Source: Oasisia sp. SBJ-2009 (lineage: Eukaryota > Annelida > Polychaeta > Sabellida > Siboglinidae). From it: a stretch of DNA of 64,000 nt. The position numbers and the translations under genes are program-made. Position 1 is the stretch's first letter. Each line of letters starts with the position of its first letter. Below, piece after piece: positions 51,701 through 63,200 of this stretch. The notes under the pieces are model-generated. The model was not told the DNA's origin and did no database searches. It saw nothing but the letters and a program-made list of their open reading frames with translations. Where the stretch lies: the NCBI GenBank assembly GCA_964017155.1, contig OZ024867.1:14783500-14847499 (forward strand), read 5' to 3'.

Positions 51701-53077
51701 TGGTGTGTAAGACTTGGTGTGTAAGACATGGTGTGTAAGACATGGTGTATAAGACCTGGTGTTTAACACATGGTGTGTAAGACTTGGTGTGTAAGACATG
51801 GTGTGTTGGATATGGTGTATACGACATGGTGTGTAAGACTTAGTGTGTAAAACTTGGTGTGTAAGACATGGTGTGTAAGACCTGGTGTGTAAGACATGGT
51901 GTGTACGACATGGTGTGTAAGACTTGGTGTGTAAGACTCGGTGTGTAAGATTTGGTGTGTAAGACGTGGTGTGTAAGACTTGGTGTGAAAGACTTGGTGT
52001 GTAAGACTTGATGTGTAAGACTTGGTGTGTAAGACTTGGTGTGTAAGACACGGTGTGTAATACTTGATGTGTAAGACTTGATGTGTAAGACTTGATGTGT
52101 AAGACTAGGTGTGTAAGACTTGATGTGTAAGACTTGGTGTGAAACACTTGATGTGTAAGACTTGGTGTGTAAGACTTGGTGTGTAAGACACGGTGTGTAA
52201 TACTTGATGTGTAAGACTTGGTGTGTAAGACTCGGTGTGTAAGACTTGGTGTGTAAGACATGGTGTGTAAGACTTGGTGTGTAAGATATGGTGTGTAATA
52301 CTTGATGTGTAAGACCTGGTGTGTAAGACTTGGTGTGTAAGACTTGGTGTGTAAGACATGGTGTGTAACACTTGGTGTGTAAGACATGGTGTGTAAGACT
52401 TGGTGTGTAAGATATGGTGTGTAATACTTGATATGTAAGACTTGGTGTGTAAGACATGGTGTGTAAGACTTGGTGTGTAAGACATGGTGTGTAAGACATG
52501 GTGTGTATGACCTGGTGTGTAAGACATGGTGTGTGAGACCTGGTGTGTAGGACATGGTGTGTAAGACTTGGTGTGTAAAACTTGGTGTGTAAGACTTGGT
52601 GTGTAAAACTTGGTGTGTAAGACATGGTGTGTAAGACCTGGTGTGTAAGACATGGTGTATAAGACTTGGTGTGTAAGACATGGTGTGTAAGACTTGGTGT
52701 GTAAGACATGGTGTGTAAGACTTGGTGTGTAAGATATGGTGTGTAATACTTGATATGTAAGACTTGGTGTGTAAGACATGGTGTGTAAGACTTGGTGTGT
52801 AAGACATGGTGTGTAAGACATGGTGTATAAGACCTGGTGTGTAACACATGGTGTGTAAGACTTGGTGTGTAAGACATGGTGTGTTGGACATGGTGTATAC
52901 GACATGGTGTGTAAGACTTGGTGTGTAAAACTTGGTGTGTAAGACATGGTGTGTAAGACCTGGTGTGTAAGACATGGTGTGTACGACATGGTGTGTAAGA
53001 CATGGTGTGTACGACATGGTGTGTAGGACTTGGTGTGTAAGACTCGGTGTGTAACACTTGGTGTGTAAGACATGGTG
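48765..53077 (+). repeat. Higher-order block repeated at the right edge of the window
   Basis: 48765-52912 matches 59853-64000 at offset 11,088 bp (792 units): ACACGG 48771/59859, TTATAC 48950/60038, 49314/60402, 50098/61186, 50462/61550 and 51078/62166, GTGTTTAC 49103/60191. One difference noticed: GATGTTTAAG near 48890 is GATGTGTAAG in the other copy. Within it, 49998-52339 also recurs at 53078-55419 (offset 3,080 bp). Confidence 0.9.
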
Positions 53078-56000
53078 TGAAACACTTGATGTGTAAGACT
53101 TGATGTGTAAGACTTGATGTGTAAGACTTGGTGAGTAAGACTTGGTGTGTAAGACTTGGTGTGTAAGACATGGTGTGTTATACTTGATGTGTAAGATTTG
53201 ATGTGTAAGACAGGGTGTGAAAGACATGGTGTGTAAGACTTGGTGTGTAAGACATGGTGTGTAAGACTTGGTGTGTAAGACATGGTGTGTAATACTTGGT
53301 GTGTAAGACTTGATGTGTAAGACTTGGTGTTTAAGACTTGGTGTGTAAGACATGGTGTGTAATACTTGATGTGTAAGACTTGATGTGTAAGACTTGATGT
53401 GTAAGACTTGGTGTGTAAGACTTGATGTGTAAGACTTGGTGTGAAACACTTGATGTGTAAGACTTGATGTGTAAGACTTGATGTGTAAGACTTGGTGAGT
53501 AAGACTTGGTGTGTAAGACTTGGTGTGTAAGACATGGTGTGTTATACTTGATGTGTAAGATTTGATGTGTAAGACAGGGTGTGAAAGACATGGTGTGTAA
53601 GACTTGGTGTGTAAGACATGGTGTGTAAGACTTGGTGTGTAACACATGGTGTGTAAGACTTGGTGTGTAAGACATGGTGTGTAGGACATGGTGTGTAGGA
53701 CATGGTGTGTAAGACTTGGTGTGTAAAACTTGGTGTGTAAGACATGGTGTGTAAGACCTGGTGTGTAAGACATGGTGTGTAAGACCTGGTGTGTAAGACA
53801 TGGTGTATAAGACTTGGTGTGTAAGACATGGTGTGTAAGACTTGGTGTGTAAGACATGGTGTGTAAGACTTGGTGTGTAAGATATGGTGTGTAATACTTG
53901 ATATGTAAGACTTGGTGTGTAAGACATGGTGTGTAAGACTTGGTGTGTAAGACATGGTGTGTAAGACTTGGTGTGTAAGATATGGTGTGTAATACTTGAT
54001 ATGTAAGACTTGGTGTGTAAGACATGGTGTGTAAGACTTGATGTGTAAGACTTGGTGTGAAACACTTGATGTGTAAGACTTGATGTGTAAGACTTGATGT
54101 GTAAGACTTGGTGAGTAAGACTTGGTGTGTAAGACTTGGTGTGTAAGACATGGTGTATTATACTTGATGTGTAAGATTTGATGTGTAAGACAGGGTGTGA
54201 AAGACATGGTGTGTAAGACTTGGTGTGTAAGACATGGTGTGTAAGACTTGGTGTGTAAGACATGGTGTGTAAGACTTGGTGTGTAAGACATGGTGTGTAA
54301 GACATGGTGTGTAGGACATGGTGTGTAGGACATGGTGTGTAAGACTTGGTGTGTAAAACTTGGTGTGTAAGACATGGTGTGTATGACCTGGTGTGTAAGA
54401 CATGGTGTGTAAGACCTGGTGTGTAAGACATGGTGTGTAAGACTTGGTGTGTAAGACATGGTGTGTAACACTTGGTGTGTAAGACATGGTGTGTAAGACT
54501 TGGTGTGTAAGATATGGTGTGTAATACTTGATATGTAAGACTTGGTGTGTAAGACATGGTGTGTAAGACTTGGTGTGTAAGACATGGTGTGTAAGACATG
54601 GTGTGTATGACCTGGTGTGTAAGACATGGTGTGTGAGACCTGGTGTGTAAGACATGGTGTGTAAGACTTGGTGTGTAAGACATGGTGTGTAACACTTGGT
54701 GTGTAAGACATGGTGTGTAAGACTTGGTGTGTAAGATATGGTGTGTAATACTTGATATGTAAGACTTGGTGTGTAAGACATGGTGTGTAAGACTTGGTGT
54801 GTAAGACATGGTGTGTAAGACATGGTGTATAAGACCTGGTGTTTAACACATGGTGTGTAAGACTTGGTGTGTAAGACATGGTGTGTTGGATATGGTGTAT
54901 ACGACATGGTGTGTAAGACTTAGTGTGTAAAACTTGGTGTGTAAGACATGGTGTGTAAGACCTGGTGTGTAAGACATGGTGTGTACGACATGGTGTGTAA
55001 GACTTGGTGTGTAAGACTCGGTGTGTAAGATTTGGTGTGTAAGACGTGGTGTGTAAGACTTGGTGTGAAAGACTTGGTGTGTAAGACTTGATGTGTAAGA
55101 CTTGGTGTGTAAGACTTGGTGTGTAAGACACGGTGTGTAATACTTGATGTGTAAGACTTGATGTGTAAGACTTGATGTGTAAGACTAGGTGTGTAAGACT
55201 TGATGTGTAAGACTTGGTGTGAAACACTTGATGTGTAAGACTTGGTGTGTAAGACTTGGTGTGTAAGACACGGTGTGTAATACTTGATGTGTAAGACTTG
55301 GTGTGTAAGACTCGGTGTGTAAGACTTGGTGTGTAAGACATGGTGTGTAAGACTTGGTGTGTAAGATATGGTGTGTAATACTTGATGTGTAAGACCTGGT
55401 GTGTAAGACTTGGTGTGTAAGACATGGTGTGTAATACTTGATGTGTAAGACTTGATGTGTACGACATGGTGTGTAAGCCCTGGTGTGTAAGACATGGTGT
55501 GTAAGACCTGGTGTGTAAGAAATGGTGTGTAAGACTTGGTGTGAAAGACTTGATGTGTAAGACTTGATGTGTACGACTTGGTGTGTAAGACTTGGTGTGT
55601 AAGACATGGTGTGTAAGACTTGGTGTGTAATACTTGATATGTAAGATTTGATGTGTAAGACATGGTGTGTAAGACATGGTGTGTAAGACTTGGTGTGTAA
55701 GACATGGTGTGTAAGACTTGGTGTGTAAGACTTGGTGTGAAAGACTTGATGTGTAAGACATGGTGTGTAAGACTTGCTGTGTAAGACTTGATGTGTAAGA
55801 CTTGATGTGTATGACTTGGTGTGTAAGACTTGGTGTGTAAGACATGGTGTGTTATACTTGATGTGTAAGATTTGATGTGTAAGACATGGTGTGTAAGACA
55901 TGGTGTGTAAGACTTGGTGTGTAAGACATGGTGTGTAAGACTTGGTGTGTAAGACATTGTGTGTAAGGCCTGGTGTGTAAGACTTGGTGTGTAAGACTTG

Positions 56001-59000
56001 ATGTGTAAGACTTGATGTGTAAGACTTGGTGTGTAAGACCAGGTGTGTAAGACTTGGTGTGTAAGACTTGTTGTGTACGACATGGTGTGTAAGACCTGGT
56101 GTGTAAGACATGGTGTGTAAGACCTGGTGTGTAAGACATGGTGTGTAAGATTTGATGTGTAAGACTTGATGAGTAAGACTTGATGTGTAAGACTTGGTGT
56201 GTAAGACTTGGTGTGTAAGACATGGTGTGTAAGACTTGGTGTGTAAGACATGGTGTGCAAGACATGGTGTGTAAGACTTGGTGTGTAAGACATGGTGTGT
56301 AAGACTTGGTGTGTAAGACATGGTGTGTAAGACTTGGTGTGTAAGACTTGGTGTGTAAGACATGGTGTGTAAGACTTGGTGTGTAAGACATGGTGTGTAA
56401 GACTTGGTGTGAAAGACTTGGTGTGTAAGACTTGATGTGTAATACTTGATGTGTAAGACTTGATGTGTAAGACTTGATGTGTAAGACTTGGTGTGTAAGA
56501 CTTGATGTGTAAGACTTGGTGTGAAACACTTGATGTGTAAGACTTGATGTGTAAGACTTGATGTGTAAGATTTGGTGAGTAAGACTTGGTGTGTAAGACT
56601 TGGTGTGTAAGACATGGTGTGTTATACTTGATGTGTAAGATTTGATGTGTAAGACAGGGTGTGAAAGACATGGTGTGTAAGACTTGGTGTGTAAGACATG
56701 GTGTGTAAGACTTGGTGTGTAAGACATGGTGTGTAAGACTTGGTGTGTAAGACATGGTGTGTAAGACATGGTGTGTAAGACTTGGTGTGTAACACATGGT
56801 GTGTAAGACTTGGTGTGTAAGACATGGTGTGTAGGACATGGTGTGTAGGACATGGTGTGTAAGACTTGGTGTGTAAAACTTGGTGTGTAAGACATGGTGT
56901 GTAAGACCTGGTGTGTAAGACATGGTGTGTAAGACCTGGTGTGTAAGACATGGTGTGTAAGACTTGGTGTGTAAGACATGGTGTGTAAGACTTGGTGTGT
57001 AAGACATGGTGTGTAAGACTTGGTGTGTAAGATATGGTGTGTAATACTTGATATGTAAGATTTGGTGTGTAAGACATGGTGTGTAAGACTTGGTGTGTAA
57101 GACATGGTGTGTAAGACATGGTTTGTTGGACATGGTATATACGACATGGTGTGTAAGACTTGGTGTGTAAAACTTGGTGTGTAAGACATGGTGTGTAAGA
57201 CCTGGTGTGTAAGACATGGTGTGTACGACATGGTGTGTAAGACTTGGTGTGTAAGACTCGGTGTGTAAGACTTGGTGTGTAAGACATGGTGTGTAAGACT
57301 TGGTGTGAAAGACTTGGTGTGTAAGACTTGATGTGTAAGACTTGGTGTGTAAGACTTGGTGTGTAAGACATGGTGTGTAATACTTGATGTGTAAGACTTG
57401 ATGTGTAAGACTTGATGTGTAAGACTTGGTGTGTAAGACTTGATGTGTAAGACTTGTTGTGAAACATTTGATGTGTAAGACTTGATGTGTAAGACTTGAT
57501 GTGTAAGACTTGGTGAGTAAGACTTGGTGTGTAAGACTTGGTGTGTAAGACATGGTGTGTTATACTTGATGTGTAAGATTTGATGTGTAAGACAGGGTGT
57601 GAAAGACATGGTGTGTAAGACTTGGTGTGTAAGACATGGTGTGTAAGACTTGGTGTGTAAGACATGGTGTGTAAGACTTGGTGTGTAAGACATGGTGTGT
57701 AAGACTTGGTGTGTAAGATATGGTGTGTAATACTTGATATATAAGACTTGGTGTGTAAGACATGGTGTGTAAGACTTGGTGTGTAAGACATGGTGTGTAA
57801 GACATGGTTTGTTGGACATGGTATATACGACATGGTGTGTAAGACTTGGTGTGTAAAACTTGGTGAGTAAGACTTGGTGTGTCAGACTTGGTGTGTAAGA
57901 CATGGTGTGTTGTACTTGATGTGTAAGATTTGATGTGTAAGACAGGGTGTGAAAGACATGGTGTGTAAGACTTGGTGTGTAAGACATGGTGTGTAAGACT
58001 TGGTGTGTAAGACATGGTGTGTAATACTTGATGTGTAAGACTTGATGTGTACGACATGGTGTGTAAGCCCTGGTGAGTAAGACATGGTGTGTAAGACCTG
58101 GTGTGTAAGACATGGTGTGTAAGACTTGGTGTGACAGACTTGATGTGTAAGACTTGATGTGTACGACTTGGTGTGTAAAACTTGGTGTGTAAGACATGGT
58201 GTGTAAGACTTGGTGTGTAAGACTTGGTGTGAAAGACTTGATGTGTAAGTCTTGATGTGTAAGACTTGATGTGTAAGACTTGGTGTGTAAGACTTGATGT
58301 GTAAGACTTGGTGTGAAAGACTTGATGTGTAAGACTTGATGTGTAAGACTTGATGTGTAAGACTTGGTGTGTAAGACTTGGTGTGTAAGACTTGGTGTGT
58401 AAGACATGGTGTGTAAGACTTGGTGTATAAGATATGGTGTGTAAGACATGGTGTGTAAGACTTGGTGTGTAAGACATGGTGTGTAAGACTTGGTGTGTAA
58501 GACATGGTGTGTAATACTTGATATGTAAGATTTGATGTGTAAGACATGGTGTGTAAGACATGGTGTGTAAGACTTGCTGTGTAAGACATGGTGTGTAAGA
58601 CTTGGTGTGTAAGACATGGTGTGTAAGACATGGTGTGTAAGACTTGGTGTGTAAGACATGGTGTGTAAGACTTGGTGTGTAAGACATGGTGTGTAAGACT
58701 TGGTGTGTAAGACATGGTGTGTAAGACATGGTGTATAAGACCTGGTGTGTAACACATGGTGTGTAAGACTTGGTGTGTAAGACATGTTGTGTTGGACATG
58801 GTGTATACGACATGGTGTGTAAGACTTGGTGTGTAAAACTTGGTGTGTAAGACATGGTGTGTAAGACCTGGTGTGTAAGACATGGTGTGTACGATATGGT
58901 GTGTAAGACTTGGTGTGTAAGACTCGGTGTGTAAGACTTGGTGTGTAAGACATGGTGTGTAAGACTTGGTGTGAAAGACTTGGTGTGTAAGACATGGTGT

Positions 59001-60210
59001 GTAATACTTGATGTGTAAGACTTGATGTGTAAGACTTGATGTGTAAGACTTGATGTGTAAGACTTGATGTGTAAGACTTGATGTGTAAGACATGGTGTGT
59101 AAGACTTGGTGTGTAAGATATGGTGTGTAATACTTGATATGTAAGACTTGGTGTGTAAGACATGGTGCGTAAGACTTGGTGTGTAAGACATGGTGTGTAA
59201 GACATGGTGTGTAAGACTTGGTGTGTAACACATGGTGTGTAAGACTTGGTGTGTAAGACATGGTGTGTAGGACATGGTGTGTAGGACATGGTGTGTAAGA
59301 CTTGGTGTGTAAAACTTGGTGTGTAAGACATGGTGTGTATGACCTGGTGTGCAAGACATGGTGTGTAAGACCTGGTGTGTAAGACATGGTGTGTAAGACT
59401 TGGTGTGTAAGACATGGTGTGTAAGACTTGGTGTGTAAGACATGTTGTGTAAGACTTGGTGTGTAAGATATGGTGTGTAATACTTGATATGTAAGACTTG
59501 GTGTGTAAGACATGGTGTGTAAGACTTGGTGTGTAAGACATGGTGTGTAAGACATGGTGTATAAGACCTGGTGTTTAACACATGGTGTGTAAGACTTGGT
59601 GTGTAAGACATGGTGTGTTGGACATGGTGTATACGACATGGTGTGTAAGACTTGGTGTGTAAAACTTGGTGTGTAAGACATGGTGTGTAAGACCTGGTGT
59701 GTAAGACATGGTGTGTACGACATGGTGTGTAAGACTTGGTGTGTAAGACTCGGTGTGTAAGATTTGGTGTGTAAGACATGGTGTGTAAGACTTGGTGTGA
59801 AAGACTTGGTGTGTAAGACTTGATGTGTAAGACTTGGTGTGTAAGACTTGGTGTGTAAGACACGGTGTGTAATACTTGATGTGTAAGACTTGATGTGTAA
59901 GACTTGATGTGTAAGACTTGGTGTGTAAGACTTGATGTGTAAGACTTGGTGTGAAACACTTGATGTGTAAGACTTGATGTGTAAGACTTGGTGAGTAAGA
60001 CTTGGTGTGTAAGACTTGGTGTGTAAGACATGGTGTGTTATACTTGATGTGTAAGATTTGATGTGTAAGACAGGGTGTGAAAGACATGGTGTGTAAGACT
60101 TGGTGTGTAAGACATGGTGTGTAAGACTTGGTGTGTAAGACATGGTGTGTAATACTTGGTGTGTAAGACTTGATGTGTAAGACTTGGTGTTTACGACTTG
60201 GTGTGTAAGA
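53078..60210 (+). repeat. 7-kb segment resembling 36.7-43.8 kb
   Basis: From about 53290 to 55960 it matches 36728-39400 at offset 16,562 bp (53542/36980, 54158/37596, 55852/39290). A 126-bp (9-unit) loss near 55965 then changes the offset to 16,436 bp, which holds to about 60206. The first 200 bp (53078-53290) follow 49998-50210 instead, so the left end is a join. TTATAC sites: 53178, 53542, 54158, 55852, 56622, 57560 and 60038. Confidence 0.88.
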
Positions 60211-63200
60211 CATGGTGTGTAATACTTGATGTGTAAGACTTGATGTGTAAGACTTGATGTGTAAGACTTGGTGTGTAAGACTTGATGTGTAAGACTTGGT
60301 GTGAAACACTTGATGTGTAAGACTTGATGTGTAAGACTTGATGTGTAAGACTTGGTGAGTAAGACTTGGTGTGTAAGACTTGGTGTGTAAGACATGGTGT
60401 GTTATACTTGATGTGTAAGATTTGATGTGTAAGACAGGGTGTGAAAGACATGGTGTGTAAGACTTGGTGTGTAAGACATGGTGTGTAAGACTTGGTGTGT
60501 AACACATGGTGTGTAAGACTTGGTGTGTAAGACATGGTGTGTAGGACATGGTGTGTAGGACATGGTGTGTAAGACTTGGTGTGTAAAACTTGGTGTGTAA
60601 GACATGGTGTGTAAGACCTGGTGTGTAAGACATGGTGTGTAAGACCTGGTGTGTAAGACATGGTGTATAAGACTTGGTGTGTAAGACATGGTGTGTAAGA
60701 CTTGGTGTGTAAGACATGGTGTGTAAGACTTGGTGTGTAAGATATGGTGTGTAATACTTGATATGTAAGACTTGGTGTGTAAGACATGGTGTGTAAGACT
60801 TGGTGTGTAAGACATGGTGTGTAAGACATGGTGTATAAGACCTGGTGTGTAACACATGGTGTGTAAGACTTGGTGTGTAAGACATGGTGTGTTGGACATG
60901 GTGTATACGACATGGTGTGTAAGACTTGGTGTGTAAAACTTGGTGTGTAAGACATGGTGTGTAAGACCTGGTGTGTAAGACATGGTGTGTACGACATGGT
61001 GTGTAGGACTTGGTGTGTAAGACTCGGTGTGTAACACTTGGTGTGTAAGACATGGTGTGTAAGACTTGATGTGTAAGACTTGGTGTGAAACACTTGATGT
61101 GTAAGACTTGATGTGTAAGACTTGATGTGTAAGACTTGGTGAGTAAGACTTGGTGTGTAAGACTTGGTGTGTAAGACATGGTGTGTTATACTTGATGTGT
61201 AAGATTTGATGTGTAAGACAGGGTGTGAAAGACATGGTGTGTAAGACTTGGTGTGTAAGACATGGTGTGTAAGACTTGGTGTGTAAGACATGGTGTGTAA
61301 TACTTGGTGTGTAAGACTTGATGTGTAAGACTTGGTGTTTAAGACTTGGTGTGTAAGACATGGTGTGTAATACTTGATGTGTAAGACTTGATGTGTAAGA
61401 CTTGATGTGTAAGACTTGGTGTGTAAGACTTGATGTGTAAGACTTGGTGTGAAACACTTGATGTGTAAGACTTGATGTGTAAGACTTGATGTGTAAGACT
61501 TGGTGAGTAAGACTTGGTGTGTAAGACTTGGTGTGTAAGACATGGTGTGTTATACTTGATGTGTAAGATTTGATGTGTAAGACAGGGTGTGAAAGACATG
61601 GTGTGTAAGACTTGGTGTGTAAGACATGGTGTGTAAGACTTGGTGTGTAACACATGGTGTGTAAGACTTGGTGTGTAAGACATGGTGTGTAGGACATGGT
61701 GTGTAGGACATGGTGTGTAAGACTTGGTGTGTAAAACTTGGTGTGTAAGACATGGTGTGTAAGACCTGGTGTGTAAGACATGGTGTGTAAGACCTGGTGT
61801 GTAAGACATGGTGTATAAGACTTGGTGTGTAAGACATGGTGTGTAAGACTTGGTGTGTAAGACATGGTGTGTAAGACTTGGTGTGTAAGATATGGTGTGT
61901 AATACTTGATATGTAAGACTTGGTGTGTAAGACATGGTGTGTAAGACTTGGTGTGTAAGACATGGTGTGTAAGACTTGGTGTGTAAGATATGGTGTGTAA
62001 TACTTGATATGTAAGACTTGGTGTGTAAGACATGGTGTGTAAGACTTGATGTGTAAGACTTGGTGTGAAACACTTGATGTGTAAGACTTGATGTGTAAGA
62101 CTTGATGTGTAAGACTTGGTGAGTAAGACTTGGTGTGTAAGACTTGGTGTGTAAGACATGGTGTATTATACTTGATGTGTAAGATTTGATGTGTAAGACA
62201 GGGTGTGAAAGACATGGTGTGTAAGACTTGGTGTGTAAGACATGGTGTGTAAGACTTGGTGTGTAAGACATGGTGTGTAAGACTTGGTGTGTAAGACATG
62301 GTGTGTAAGACATGGTGTGTAGGACATGGTGTGTAGGACATGGTGTGTAAGACTTGGTGTGTAAAACTTGGTGTGTAAGACATGGTGTGTATGACCTGGT
62401 GTGTAAGACATGGTGTGTAAGACCTGGTGTGTAAGACATGGTGTGTAAGACTTGGTGTGTAAGACATGGTGTGTAACACTTGGTGTGTAAGACATGGTGT
62501 GTAAGACTTGGTGTGTAAGATATGGTGTGTAATACTTGATATGTAAGACTTGGTGTGTAAGACATGGTGTGTAAGACTTGGTGTGTAAGACATGGTGTGT
62601 AAGACATGGTGTGTATGACCTGGTGTGTAAGACATGGTGTGTGAGACCTGGTGTGTAAGACATGGTGTGTAAGACTTGGTGTGTAAGACATGGTGTGTAA
62701 CACTTGGTGTGTAAGACATGGTGTGTAAGACTTGGTGTGTAAGATATGGTGTGTAATACTTGATATGTAAGACTTGGTGTGTAAGACATGGTGTGTAAGA
62801 CTTGGTGTGTAAGACATGGTGTGTAAGACATGGTGTATAAGACCTGGTGTTTAACACATGGTGTGTAAGACTTGGTGTGTAAGACATGGTGTGTTGGATA
62901 TGGTGTATACGACATGGTGTGTAAGACTTAGTGTGTAAAACTTGGTGTGTAAGACATGGTGTGTAAGACCTGGTGTGTAAGACATGGTGTGTACGACATG
63001 GTGTGTAAGACTTGGTGTGTAAGACTCGGTGTGTAAGATTTGGTGTGTAAGACGTGGTGTGTAAGACTTGGTGTGAAAGACTTGGTGTGTAAGACTTGAT
63101 GTGTAAGACTTGGTGTGTAAGACTTGGTGTGTAAGACACGGTGTGTAATACTTGATGTGTAAGACTTGATGTGTAAGACTTGATGTGTAAGACTAGGTGT

